This document shows positions 36,055 through 44,363 of a stretch of 54,923 bases of DNA, in pieces. The translations under genes and the position numbers were made by a program. Where the stretch lies: the NCBI GenBank assembly GCA_947258905.1, contig CAMYKF010000406.1:1-54923 (forward strand), given 5' to 3'. The DNA is from an uncultured Pirellulaceae bacterium (GTDB lineage Bacteria; Planctomycetota; Planctomycetia; Pirellulales; Pirellulaceae). The notes under the pieces are model-generated. The model worked only from the letters and a program-made list of their open reading frames with translations, did no database searches and was not told where the DNA came from. Each line of letters opens with the position of its first letter. Positions within the stretch are counted from its first letter, which is position 1.

Positions 36055-38484
36055 TTAGTCGTCCAATTCAATCGTGGCGGCTTCCAGCGAACCGTAGTCC
36101 ATCGCTTCCTGTTTGAGTTGGCGGGCCAACTCGGTGTTGCCCACCGCAACGGCGGCCCGTGCCAGTGCACACAGGGTGATATCGGCGGTGCACAAATACA
36201 GGAAATGGAAACTCCATGTTCCGGGATTGCGATAGATATCGAGCGCTTTCTCGAAGCTTGCCGCGTCACGATTTGCCTGGGCCAGACCGCAAAGCGCCTG
36301 CACATAGGGGTGGCCGCCTCCGCGAGCTCGATTGCGGCCTTCCAAATGCTGGACGGCCTGATTGAAGGCCACGCTTGCCGCGACCGAATCACCTTGCTCG
36401 AAAGCCGTGCGACCCAGACTGCTGAGTATTACGGCACGCATGGTATCGCGATAGAAGTTATCTGCGTTTTCCATGGCCTCAATACCCTTGAGCGCCCACG
36501 TGCGCGCCTCGTCCAGTCTGCCGGCTCGTCGCAGCGTTTCACACAGGTAACCTTCGACACCCGGTAATTGCGTGATCGAGGCATCACTCTCGAAAGCACG
36601 CGTCAGGCAGATCTCGGACTCCCTGAATTCATTTAGCGCGAGGTGAGCCGCACCTGCGCCCAGCCAACTCCAACAGTGGTCACTCGTGAGCTGATTGGCT
36701 TGCTGGTAGCAGCGCACGGCCTCTTTGAATCGCCAGCGGTGTGGATCGTCAATGGAATCGGCGGGATGTATTTGCTGAAACAGCGTCTCGGCCTGCGTAC
36801 TGGAATTGGTCGCGATCAGACAACCGCCCGCGAAATAGTGCGCCATCGTCGTTTTAGGGTCACAATCGACGGCCAATAACTGATGTTTGAACCCCGCCGG
36901 GATGTTGTATTCGTTGATGTAGGCGTAGCCCAGCCAGACGTGGGCCTCGGCCAATCCCGGATCCAGCTCAAGGGCACGCAGGGCATTTTCCTTTGTTAGT
37001 GAGATCAAAGTCTGTTCTGTCGTGTAGGTGAATCGCAGGGCGTGCACGGTTGCCAGCCCGGCCCACGCCAGCGCATAGTCCGGGTCCACTTCAATCGCCT
37101 GCTGGAACAACTCCCCAGCCTCGGTCAAATCCGCCTTGCCACCACGCAGCCATGCGGCACGCCCCTTGACGTAGCACTCCCAGGCAGAGAACTCCGGTTT
37201 CTGTTTGCTGGCCGTCTGTGGTTCAGGTCGTGCGGGTGTTTTGGCAGAGCTGCTGGCCAGTCGCTGGCGAATCAGACCGGCCAGCTGATCCTGCATGTCA
37301 AAAATATCGTCTGCCTTGCCATCAACTTTTTCCGAAAGAACTTCCCGGTCGGTCAACAGCTCAGTCAGTTGAACCGTGAATCGCAGCGCGTTACCCATCT
37401 TCTGGAACCCTCCGCTGACCATCCAGCGACAGCCGAGCGTCAAACCAAGTTGCTGTCGATCGACCGTTTTATGACCGCTCGCAAGTTCGGTTTGCGCCTT
37501 CTGCAATCTGGATCGCGCCGTGACCTCGATACCTTCGGTACCTGTCAACTCGGCGGTAATACTCTCGGCAACGCCAATGCCGATCCACTGGTCATCGGGA
37601 TGGCCGGAGATGTTGTCAAAATCCATGACGACCAGTGAATTCGGTAGCGAAATTCGCAACTCGCCTGACGCCGACAGGGTCAGATCGATCATGAACTCGC
37701 CGACCGATGCGTAGCGTTGACCGCGGTCTTTGGCCAGGGCTTTTTGCACCACGGCATTGATTTGTGACACCATTCCGTCGCCAACCAGAGGCTCCGGATC
37801 CTTGGCCAGAATATGGGCCATGCGCTCGGTTGGCGTCTTGCCTGGGAAAGCGGGTTTGCCCGATATCGCCTCGTATAAAACAGCTCCAACAGAAAACAGA
37901 TCCGAACGTTCGTCCAGTTTTTCTCCTCTCAGCTGTTCGGGAGACATGTAACCGATCGTGCCCACGACCTTGCCCTGTTCGGTCAACAACGTGACGGTTC
38001 GATCATCTTCCGGTTGCTGCACCAGCTCCTTGGCGAGTCCAAAGTCCAGCAACTTTACTGACCGGTCACCGACCACCATGATGTTTTCGGGCTTGATGTC
38101 GCGGTGCAAAATTCCCACGGCATGGGCGTGACCGAGTGCATCGAGCAGGCAAGCTGCCTGCGACAAGGCATCTTCGACCGACAAGGGACCTTGCTGCAGG
38201 CGTTTACGCAGCGTCGTGGCGCGAACCAGTTCCATGGAGATCCAGGCCTGGCCATCGATCTCGCCCGCTTCATAGAATGTGGCGATACCGGGATGCTGCA
38301 GCCGGGCACCCGTGCGCGCTTCACGCAGCAGGCGATCCCGCAATGGTCCGGGGAATTCGGCGGGCAGGATTTTCAGTGCGCAGTCGCGACCCAGCGCCAG
38401 ATCACGGGCCCGCCAGACTTGTCCCATGCCTCCGGAGCCGATCAACTCTTCCAGTTGATAATGGCCCAATACCTGCGTCATCAT
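36055..38484 (-). CDS. Cytoplasmic serine/threonine kinase fused to TolB/FlgO-like and TPR domains
   Basis: An 809-residue protein. Kinase domain about 8-270: GSGGMG loop (16-21), Lys38, HRD 127-129, DFG 147-149 and SPEQ 181-184, all intact. Residues about 290-420 (LVVMDFDNISGHPDDQWIG, IEVTARSRLQKAQT, LGLTLGCRWMVSGGFQK) match the TolB N-terminal/FlgO-like domain seen in many adenylate-cyclase-like and kinase regulators. The rest is TPR repeats (LTEAGELFQQAIEVDPDYAL, LRALELDPGLAEAHVWLGYA). No transmembrane helix is visible, unlike the other kinase in this window. Function: signal transduction with a ligand- or protein-binding sensor part. Two ATGs (38484, 38481) are possible starts. It stands alone. 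Confidence 0.9.
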   Translation of the reverse strand: MMTQVLGHYQLEELIGSGGMGQVWRARDLALGRDCALKILPAEFPGPLRDRLLREARTGARLQHPGIATFYEAGEIDGQAWISMELVRATTLRKRLQQGPLSVEDALSQAACLLDALGHAHAVGILHRDIKPENIMVVGDRSVKLLDFGLAKELVQQPEDDRTVTLLTEQGKVVGTIGYMSPEQLRGEKLDERSDLFSVGAVLYEAISGKPAFPGKTPTERMAHILAKDPEPLVGDGMVSQINAVVQKALAKDRGQRYASVGEFMIDLTLSASGELRISLPNSLVVMDFDNISGHPDDQWIGIGVAESITAELTGTEGIEVTARSRLQKAQTELASGHKTVDRQQLGLTLGCRWMVSGGFQKMGNALRFTVQLTELLTDREVLSEKVDGKADDIFDMQDQLAGLIRQRLASSSAKTPARPEPQTASKQKPEFSAWECYVKGRAAWLRGGKADLTEAGELFQQAIEVDPDYALAWAGLATVHALRFTYTTEQTLISLTKENALRALELDPGLAEAHVWLGYAYINEYNIPAGFKHQLLAVDCDPKTTMAHYFAGGCLIATNSSTQAETLFQQIHPADSIDDPHRWRFKEAVRCYQQANQLTSDHCWSWLGAGAAHLALNEFRESEICLTRAFESDASITQLPGVEGYLCETLRRAGRLDEARTWALKGIEAMENADNFYRDTMRAVILSSLGRTAFEQGDSVAASVAFNQAVQHLEGRNRARGGGHPYVQALCGLAQANRDAASFEKALDIYRNPGTWSFHFLYLCTADITLCALARAAVAVGNTELARQLKQEAMDYGSLEAATIELDD

Positions 38485-38559
38485 CCCGCGTTAGTTCGCA
38501 AAACGCTGCCAGTTTGTTTTCTGCAACTGGTCAGTCTATGGCAATTTGCAACAGGCATC

Positions 38560-38594
38560 AAAAAGACCCGCCTCAGCCAGATGGTTGAGGCGGG
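38560..38594 (-). terminator. Rho-independent terminator of the sigma/anti-sigma/PDZ operon
   Basis: On the minus strand a hairpin with perfect 9-bp stem (CCCGCCTCA / TGAGGCGGG; plus-strand arms 38567-38575 and 38586-38594, 10-base loop that can pair further) is followed by TCTTTTTG. It lies about 65 bases after the PDZ gene stop, in the right orientation, and is the clearest terminator in the window. Confidence 0.85.
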
Positions 38595-38659
38595 CTCGAT
38601 GGATTGCGGCGCGAGAAGGGGGGAGAATTCGCGCCGCATGGTGTTGTTTTTCTCGGAGA

Positions 38660-39655
38660 TTACTTGTTACGCAGTTCCTCGCGAAGTTGTTCGATCATGG
38701 CTCGCAATTCGGCAATTTCCGCTCTTAGCGAGGCCGTTTGGGCTGCTGCCTGTGCAGCTTCAGCAGCTCCCTGAGCTGCCTCGGCCTGGATAATTCCGGG
38801 CAACATACGATTCAACTGGACGTCCAGATCTCGCACCTCCAGGCCGCCGCTCTCGATGAGTGCTTCCAGTGGAACGATTTGATTTTGAGCCTCGCCGATG
38901 CCACCCACGACAATCCCGCCGACGTCGCGTTTTTCAGGCGTGATGGTAAAGCTGACTTCGTCTCCGCGGCGCACGGCCTTGATCTTCAATTCCGTCTCGC
39001 TCTCACCAGCTTCCTGAACTGCCTCGACGAGTTCATTGATTTCACTCAATGACGTGCCATTGGCTTCAATCAGGATGTCGAACTTCCGTACGTCGGCTGC
39101 CTCGGCCGGCGACTCTTCGATGACTTCCTCGACCAGCAAGCCGTTGTCCAGTCGCAACTGGGCCTTCAGGCCTTCACCGATTTCCTCACAACTGACGCCG
39201 ATCCGAAACCCGCTGGCGCTGCCATCGAGCCGCAGGATCATGTCGTCAGCAGAAAACGTCCATTCGCCGTCGCCCTCACCCGGAATCACGTCCTGACCCG
39301 ACTCGAACTGAAATGTCATCGTCATCGGTGATTCATCAAGTTCGTCCAGTTGAACGTATCCCTGTTGACCATCGGGTCCAATCAAGATGGCGCGGCCGCG
39401 GTGGACAAAAGTGTTGCTATCGGAGTCTTCCGTTTCTTGTTCCTGTTCCAGCACGAAAACGCCCTCGGCATCCCCGAGCCGAATGATCCGGATGTTGCCC
39501 TTGCCATCATTGATAATCACCTTGCCGTCGATGACCTGAGCGGTCATGTCCTGCTGCCGGGCTTGCTCGCTGGTTTCCTGAGCATGCGAAATGGCCAAAG
39601 GCAAAACCAGCGCGGCCACGCAGGCGACTGCAAACAGCCTGATGAAACGTTGCAT
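38660..39655 (-). CDS. Exported PDZ-domain protein with C-terminal coiled coil
   Basis: A 331-residue protein. Signal peptide MQRFIRLFAVACVAALVLPLAISHA. After an N-terminal strand-rich part, a PDZ domain lies at about 150-240 (RIGVSCEEIGEGLKAQLRLDNGLLVEEV... quoted in parts; SPAEAADVRKFDILIEANGTSLSEINELVEAV likewise): the usual 'excess to hydrophobic pocket, ligand peptide' fold without an attached protease. The C-terminal 50 residues (QAEAAQGAAEAAQAAAQTAS then LRAEIAELRAMIEQLREEL) are Ala-rich and heptad-like, a probable coiled coil for oligomerisation. It follows the anti-sigma gene by 92 bases and precedes the terminator, so it is likely part of that operon and might bind the anti-sigma factor tail or envelope proteins. 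Confidence 0.85.
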   Translation of the reverse strand: MQRFIRLFAVACVAALVLPLAISHAQETSEQARQQDMTAQVIDGKVIINDGKGNIRIIRLGDAEGVFVLEQEQETEDSDSNTFVHRGRAILIGPDGQQGYVQLDELDESPMTMTFQFESGQDVIPGEGDGEWTFSADDMILRLDGSASGFRIGVSCEEIGEGLKAQLRLDNGLLVEEVIEESPAEAADVRKFDILIEANGTSLSEINELVEAVQEAGESETELKIKAVRRGDEVSFTITPEKRDVGGIVVGGIGEAQNQIVPLEALIESGGLEVRDLDVQLNRMLPGIIQAEAAQGAAEAAQAAAQTASLRAEIAELRAMIEQLREELRNK

Positions 39656-39747
39656 TATGAATCCTCTCTCTGTTGAAATTGATAATTAATGTCTGTGAAC
39701 TTCGCGGCCCGGGAGAGCCTCGCCCTTCCCGCTGGTTGCGCAGATTT

Positions 39748-40470
39748 CTACTGAACGAATTGCCGGACGCGGTAACTTTGCACGGGCACAATAAACGACC
39801 GCCCGTCCGGAGCATTGCCCGTGATGTAGTTGATGTGTGGCTGAACCTGGTATCCGGCTTGCAGGAATTGCTGCTGCGTGATCGGATCGAGCGACAAATC
39901 CAGCCGGGCCAGTTCCTTTTTCATCGGATCAAAACTCTGGTACAGCGGCACCTGCACGTTGTCGTCCATTTGCAGCATGTACGGTTCCTGATTGACGGCC
40001 AGCGTATTGCCAGGCGTCGGCGTGTTAACCGATGAGTCCGGCATTTGCGCCGGAGGTTGGCTGGCCACCGGCCCGCTTTCCAGTCCGCCCGGTGAACGAT
40101 CGACGGGGTTGAGTCGCAATGCGACTGTCAGCGCGAACAATACGGCAGCCGCTGTTAGCATGAGTCGCGGAACGTTGTGTCGCCACCAATTCGTACCGCC
40201 CCGTTGTTTCCCTGTTCTGGCCTCCGACGGCAGGCGGGATTCGCGGTGCTGAGCGGAGTCGCTGTCCGCTTGACCCTCAAACGCGACGCCCCACACGCGG
40301 TCCTCGATAAACGCCAGCGCAGTTTCCCGCCACAATTCCGGACTGGCATCCGCCTGCCGTACGAATTCAGCGCGTTGTTCGGCGTCCAATTCGTTATCAA
40401 CCAGCCGCGAAATGGTTTGCTCCACGGATCGCAGTTGTGCCTTGTGATTTTCGTTCATTTCTGCCTTCAC
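39748..40470 (-). CDS. Membrane anti-sigma factor
   Basis: A 240-residue protein beginning at GTG 40470, which overlaps the sigma factor stop as GTGA; an internal ATG at 40458 is an alternative. The N-terminal cytoplasmic part (SVEQTISRLVDNELDAEQRAEF, quoted in part SRLVDNELDAEQRAEF) has the helical pattern of anti-sigma domains; no zinc-binding HxxxCxxC is present, so it is a non-zinc type. One transmembrane helix lies at about 103-120 (PRLMLTAAAVLFALTVAL). The extracytoplasmic part is Pro/Gln-rich, then IVPVQSYRVRQFVQ. Gene coupling to the sigma factor is the strongest evidence. Confidence 0.8.
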   Translation of the reverse strand: MKAEMNENHKAQLRSVEQTISRLVDNELDAEQRAEFVRQADASPELWRETALAFIEDRVWGVAFEGQADSDSAQHRESRLPSEARTGKQRGGTNWWRHNVPRLMLTAAAVLFALTVALRLNPVDRSPGGLESGPVASQPPAQMPDSSVNTPTPGNTLAVNQEPYMLQMDDNVQVPLYQSFDPMKKELARLDLSLDPITQQQFLQAGYQVQPHINYITGNAPDGRSFIVPVQSYRVRQFVQ

Positions 40471-41024
40471 GAATTAACGGTGTGCGGGATGGATTCGCAC
40501 AACAATTTGCGGAGTCGTTTTTTGGCCCTTAACAATCGGTACTCGATGGTGCCAGTCGACGCGCCCAGATGCTCGGCCATTTGTCGATAGGACCAGCGCT
40601 CGGTGTATTTCAAAGTCAGTATTTCGCGATCCTGCGGTCGCAGCGACTGGATCGCACAGCTGACCAATTCACGTTGTTCGTTTTGCACAAGCCAGTCGAG
40701 CGCATCGGGCTCGTGGTCGGCCGTGTATGCGTTTTGCTCAATTCGCTCCTGCAGCCGTTTGCGACGACCGTTGCGGCGGTGATGGTTGATCGCCTGACGC
40801 ACTGCCAGGCGGTACAGCCACGGCGCCACTTTTGCCTCATCCTCGGGTCGCGATGGTTGCCGCAGCACAGCCAGCGACAAATCCTGGTACAGATCCTCCA
40901 CGACATGCGGGTCGTTAATGCGACTGCGCAGCACACTTGTCAGCCAGCGACGGTGCTGGATAAGCGCCGCTGTCCAGTCGATCGCGGATCGGCTGTGTGA
41001 GGAAGTCGGTTGCAGTGCTGTCAT
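40467..41024 (-). CDS. ECF-type RNA polymerase sigma factor
   Basis: A 185-residue sigma factor from ATG 41024 (MTALQPTSSHSRSAIDWTAAL). Region 2: VVEDLYQDLSLAVLRQPSR and VAPWLYRLAVRQAINHHRRNGRRKR (quoted in parts). Region 4: LRPQDREILTLKYTERWSYRQMAEHLGASTGTIEYRLLRAKKRLRKLL, a standard helix-turn-helix (here in parts: REILTLKYTERWSYRQMAEH, GASTGTIEYRLLRAKKRLRK). It overlaps the next gene, a membrane anti-sigma factor, by GTGA, the classic arrangement for an envelope-stress-type pair. Both it and the kinase-linked sigma factor at 21515 are ECF type but belong to different subgroups by wording. Confidence 0.93.
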   Translation of the reverse strand: MTALQPTSSHSRSAIDWTAALIQHRRWLTSVLRSRINDPHVVEDLYQDLSLAVLRQPSRPEDEAKVAPWLYRLAVRQAINHHRRNGRRKRLQERIEQNAYTADHEPDALDWLVQNEQRELVSCAIQSLRPQDREILTLKYTERWSYRQMAEHLGASTGTIEYRLLRAKKRLRKLLCESIPHTVNS

Positions 41025-41113
41025 GCGGAACCACGCGTAAGGACTGATCAACTAGTCGCCGGCGGGGACCGGAGGCGTGCGGTTTTTTCCGAAAATTGCT
41101 GTTTTGGGCCGAA

Positions 41114-41185
41114 TTACCGGGGTAGTTACCGGGGTAGTTACCGGGGTAGTTACCGGGGTAGTTACCGGGGTAGTTACCGGGGCAG
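41114..41185. repeat. 12-bp minisatellite, six copies, overlapping the end of a gene
   Basis: TTACCGGGGTAG is repeated five times exactly (41114-41173) and once as TTACCGGGGCAG (41174-41185). The sixth copy contains the stop codon and last codons (...GELPR-stop) of the minus-strand membrane protein gene. On that strand every unit reads CTACCCCGGTAA, so each repeat supplies a TAA in the gene's frame: loss of the first stop would extend the protein by only four residues. On the plus strand the array is an open frame of V-T-G-V repeats, which I do not regard as a gene. Confidence 0.95.
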
Positions 41186-41974
41186 TTCGCCGCGTCGCCA
41201 CTTTTGCAGACTACGACGCACGCCGTTTTGCGTGGAGATATGCCCCAGATATGGCGACATTTTGGTGAAGGTGCGTCCCAGCGCCAGCAGGGTATACCAC
41301 ACGGGATTTCTCAGGAAACCGGCACGGATACGCACCAGAGCGCCTGTGAAGGCAGGTGGAAAATCGTCCTTTCGGACCTTCAGCACGCCTACGCCATTCT
41401 CATTCAAGAACTGCAATGCCTGATGGTGATGCTGCAAAAGTTCCGAAGCATCGGCCCGGGGAAACAGCTGCATCATGCTGCCTTCGGGAACGGGCATCGT
41501 GCCGCCTTCGGCCATGTTGCCGGTGGTCAGCATCGATTCTCCTTTCTTGCCTCCGGGGATCTTCAGCATCGACACGATGTCAATCGCCACCTTGTCCGGT
41601 GCGACCGACGAATGGTAAACCGCGCCGAAACTGCGCCCGTCACCATGCAGGCTGGCCAGCATAACGGCCATGGGCCTGGTGTTGACGGCCATGGGATTGG
41701 AGATGGGCTGGAACCCGAGCCGCCGCATGGCGGCGTGCTCGGCATGAGCTGCGGGACTGATTTGCTCGTCGGCAATGGACTTCAGTTTTGGATTTTCGGG
41801 CAGGGAGTTGGCAATCACCATGAAGAACAGGCCGATAATCGCCCACACTACGAGCATGATGAAGAACACGATGCGGCAGAAACCGGCGGCCTGCAAACCC
41901 GGCATTAAAAAACCGATGATGCCGCAGCCTATCAACAAAGTCGCCAGCAACAACGTGACCAGCAGTCCTTTCAT
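41174..41974 (-). CDS. Membrane protein with two N-terminal helices, function unknown
   Basis: A 266-residue protein from ATG 41974 (MKGLLVTLLLATLLIGCG), preceded by GGGGAA; the open frame continues to 42157. Two hydrophobic segments (LLVTLLLATLLIGCGIIGFLM and GFCRIVFFIMLVVWAIIGLFFMVIANS, quoted in part VFFIMLVVWAIIGLFFMV) are followed by a soluble domain with FQPISNPMAVNTRPMAVM and GDGRSFGAVYHS, then an amphipathic basic end. I recognise no family. Nothing in its neighbours (sigma operon, sulfotransferase) suggests a role. Its stop codon falls in the minisatellite at 41114-41185, so its 3' end may vary between strains. Confidence 0.7.
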   Translation of the reverse strand: MKGLLVTLLLATLLIGCGIIGFLMPGLQAAGFCRIVFFIMLVVWAIIGLFFMVIANSLPENPKLKSIADEQISPAAHAEHAAMRRLGFQPISNPMAVNTRPMAVMLASLHGDGRSFGAVYHSSVAPDKVAIDIVSMLKIPGGKKGESMLTTGNMAEGGTMPVPEGSMMQLFPRADASELLQHHHQALQFLNENGVGVLKVRKDDFPPAFTGALVRIRAGFLRNPVWYTLLALGRTFTKMSPYLGHISTQNGVRRSLQKWRRGELPR

Positions 41975-42069
41975 CTTGTTCCCCGATTCAACATTGCCCA
42001 GTCCGGTCAACCCCGGGCTCGATTGTATTATGCCGTGCGCGTGATTAACAGCAATCGAGTCCTTGCCGG

Positions 42070-42092
42070 GACGGGTCGGGAGACCCGCCCAC
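42070..42092. repeat. Dispersed palindromic repeat copy (GACGGGTCGGG...ACCCGCCCAC)
   Basis: Fourth copy of the 23-bp unit found at 9058, 9226 and 18994, here with the centre AG. It lies in the 200-base gap between the membrane protein and sulfotransferase genes, near a cluster of GGACGGGTC-like and ACAACCGGGGTGG remnants. Confidence 0.75.
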
Positions 42093-42174
42093 AACCGGAG
42101 TGACCTTGATGATTCCGGAATGAAATCGGCTTCGACAGAACCTCCTCCCGCGTCCACAACCGGGGTGGCAGTTC

Positions 42175-42768
42175 CTAAAACTCGTAACCGAATCGCTCAA
42201 GGTCAGCCGCGTAGTATTCTCCGGCGCGGCTGCGAGTCGCTTCTTCAAAATACTCCTGATACGGCCCACGGCGTGTTACATGTCGGGGTTTGGGTGGCGG
42301 CGTTGCAAAGCCAATGCGGTCGAAAATGGTTTGCACATCTCGAACATAGTGCTCGAAACGCCCGAGAAATCCAGCTTGATCAATCCCGTAATACGCATGG
42401 GTCTGCGGTAACGTGTGTTTGCGAACGCGTATCTTTCCGGCGCGATTGGGCTCACTATACCCAATGGATTCATCAACCACGATGTCGAGAAACTCGGTCA
42501 GCGACATGCCGGGCTTGAGGTCCAGCGGCACTTTCCAGCCCGTGTCCTCGATGCCTTCGGAAAACATCTTCCACGCGGAGATCAGCCGGTCGAACGGATT
42601 GCGGACAAAGGCAAACGAGAAAGCGTCACGCCACGGTTCGGGAATTTCGCCGGTAACCGGACCCTCGTAATGACCTTTCTGCAGCAAAAGATGACGCAAC
42701 GCCTGGCCGCCTGTTTTGGGATTGTGGATGAACACGCAGCGCGGCTGGTGAATCAGAAATGCGGGCAT
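42175..42768 (-). CDS. Small sulfotransferase-family protein
   Basis: A 197-residue protein starting at ATG 42768 (MPAFLIHQPRCVFIHNPKTGG); a TTG at 42798 would add ten residues. The 5'-phosphosulfate-binding loop is FIHNPKTGGQALRH (PKTGG at 17-21) and the 3'-phosphate-binding segment is FVRNPFDRLISAW (54-66), which are the two PAPS-binding motifs of the sulfotransferase-2-like family, used for sulfating glycans, lipids or other acceptors. The protein ends FEEATRSRAGEYYAADLERF, also a family feature. The acceptor is unknown. No sulfatase or glycan gene is adjacent. Confidence 0.85.
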   Translation of the reverse strand: MPAFLIHQPRCVFIHNPKTGGQALRHLLLQKGHYEGPVTGEIPEPWRDAFSFAFVRNPFDRLISAWKMFSEGIEDTGWKVPLDLKPGMSLTEFLDIVVDESIGYSEPNRAGKIRVRKHTLPQTHAYYGIDQAGFLGRFEHYVRDVQTIFDRIGFATPPPKPRHVTRRGPYQEYFEEATRSRAGEYYAADLERFGYEF

Positions 42769-43144
42769 GCCGGTACAGCGGAATCGGGAAAAAGACAAAT
42801 GAGTTGCGAAAGGCCAGTATCGTCAACTGGCCTTGAGACGGAAACAGCAGTGAGTCAACGTAGCCACAATCGAGAGAGATTCTTGCGCATTGTTGTTACC
42901 TTTCCCAGGATTGGGAGAGGTCGATCTTCGTTGTATGAAGATCGGGTGAGGGTTGACATCTGCGATACTTTGACTTCGGTAAACAAATGCCGCCTCTGCC
43001 CCCTCATCCGGCCTTCTCCCCCCGCAGGCTTCGGCCGTGGGCTCAGCCGAACGGGGAGAGGGAACTGACCACCGAAACCAGCGGTAACCCCAGCGGGTAT
43101 CATCAATAGCAAAGTATCGTGCGAGTTTTTAGGGGAGACTGACG
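42769..43144. other. 376-base gap with a palindromic repeat element, no gene
   Basis: At 42999-43070 there is a CCCCTCATCCGGCCTTCTCC stretch, followed by CCGCAGGCTTCGGCCGTGGGC and GAACGGGGAGAGGGA: an imperfect inverted element of the same class as those near 17580 and 31067. The promoter of the lipoprotein gene must lie in the last 100 bases. No further coding frame is supported. Confidence 0.55.
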
Positions 43145-43684
43145 ATGAACGCCGCTCGGTGGTGCGTTGCCGGTTGCTGCATGCTGGTGTTTTGCCTGGC
43201 CGGTTGTACGGGATCGGTTTATCCGCTGACCGGAGAACCGGCTGCCGATCTGGAACTGGATGGAAAATGGGCCCGGGTGGGCGCGGGCGCGGGACCTGCC
43301 GAAGTCGAATTGCATGGCCGCAACGATTCGTACCGGGGTATGGCATGGAGCCGGGAATTTGTGATTACCGTGTTCACGATTGGTGATCATCATTATGCCA
43401 ATCTGAAATACGACGACTCACTGGAACTGGATGCTGGTCCCAAGTTGCTGCACAAGCTGAATTTGTTCGCGCGAATTGAATTTGAAGACGACGAGTTGCG
43501 TATCTTCCAGATCAACGACCCCCAGGCCTTTGAGTTTCTGCGCCGGCATGAAACGGACTTTATCGACGAGGAGGGGAAGTTCATCGTGATCACCGCCAAC
43601 CGTGAACAACTGCAGCAACTGGTCCGCGATCACGGCGATGAGTTATTTATGAAGTCGCCGAGTGTGTATCGGCGCGAGCGTTGA
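43145..43684 (+). CDS. Lipoprotein of unknown function
   Basis: A 179-residue protein with a lipoprotein signal: MNAARWCVAGCCMLVFCLAGC, with the lipobox LAGC placing the acylated cysteine at residue 21. ATG 43145 is preceded by GGGGAGAC. The mature part is small and strand-rich (VEVELHGRNDSYRG is approximate; seen directly are GKWARVGAG, EFVITVFTIGDHHYANLKYDD, LRIFQINDPQAFEFLRRHET and FIVITANREQLQQLVRDHGD). Such short lipoproteins are frequent in Planctomycetes; I recognise no family with a defined role. Confidence 0.75.
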   Translation: MNAARWCVAGCCMLVFCLAGCTGSVYPLTGEPAADLELDGKWARVGAGAGPAEVELHGRNDSYRGMAWSREFVITVFTIGDHHYANLKYDDSLELDAGPKLLHKLNLFARIEFEDDELRIFQINDPQAFEFLRRHETDFIDEEGKFIVITANREQLQQLVRDHGDELFMKSPSVYRRER

Positions 43685-43824
43685 TATGCCGAAGACTGCG
43701 CCGTTATCTGCCTCGGGTCAGCGGTTTCCATTGATCCATCATCCCTTCGGAACCGCAGTATATCGAACAAGGAATCTCGAGGCAGAAACTTGATTACGGA
43801 CCTGACGCGCTTCCGGTATCCGCG

Positions 43825-44352
43825 TCACTCGTGGCCTTCGGCAATCTGCGGGAAGCCGTCGCCATAGGGCTGGACGTAATTGTCATCGGGACGCGGGACG
43901 AGCTTGCGCTTGTCAATCGTGCGGGCGCAGGCATTCCATCGCAAAATCGCATCGTCGTTGTCGTCGTCACTGAGCGCTTCGGCCTTCTCATAATTTTCCA
44001 TGGCCTGTCGCAGCCACTCGTAAGCCGTGTAAGCACTTTGCCGCGTGTTGCGTTTCATCACCGCACGGGCGGCGCGTTCGAGGATCAGGCCCGCCAGATA
44101 TTCCTGCTGGTATTCCGACTGGATCCGCTGCAGGTAATCACGGGCCTGTTTGACGATTTTCGATCCGCCATCGAACTGGTCGGTCAGCGAGAGGATCAGG
44201 GTTATAAGCGCTTCCTCGTGGTCGGCTTCATGCTCGAGGATATCGAGGCAGATGCTTTCGGCGTTTTCCGGGTCGTTTAACAGACGATAATGCCTGGCTT
44301 TTTCCAGCGCGGTACCAATGGCACTGTGGTGGAGCGGCTTGAGCGGTTCCAT
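43825..44352 (-). CDS. Small helical protein in the succinate dehydrogenase operon
   Basis: A 175-residue soluble protein made of helices; pieces such as EKARHYRLLNDPENAESICLDIL (in parts) and YTAYEWLRQAMENYEKAEAL look like TPR-type pairs. It lacks cysteine-rich or enzymatic motifs. It starts 11 bases after the sdhB stop in the same direction, so it should be co-transcribed with sdhCAB. By context it might be an assembly or stability factor of the complex; this is inference only. Its C-terminus is acidic and polar (PRPDDNYVQPYGDGF). Confidence 0.65.
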   Translation of the reverse strand: MEPLKPLHHSAIGTALEKARHYRLLNDPENAESICLDILEHEADHEEALITLILSLTDQFDGGSKIVKQARDYLQRIQSEYQQEYLAGLILERAARAVMKRNTRQSAYTAYEWLRQAMENYEKAEALSDDDNDDAILRWNACARTIDKRKLVPRPDDNYVQPYGDGFPQIAEGHE

Positions 44353-44363
44353 AACGGGCCCCT

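Noticed and set aside
41077..41268. Plus-strand frame encoding V-T-G-V repeats across the minisatellite
   Set aside because: Created by the 12-bp repeat; flanking codons overlap real genes antisense and nothing supports translation.
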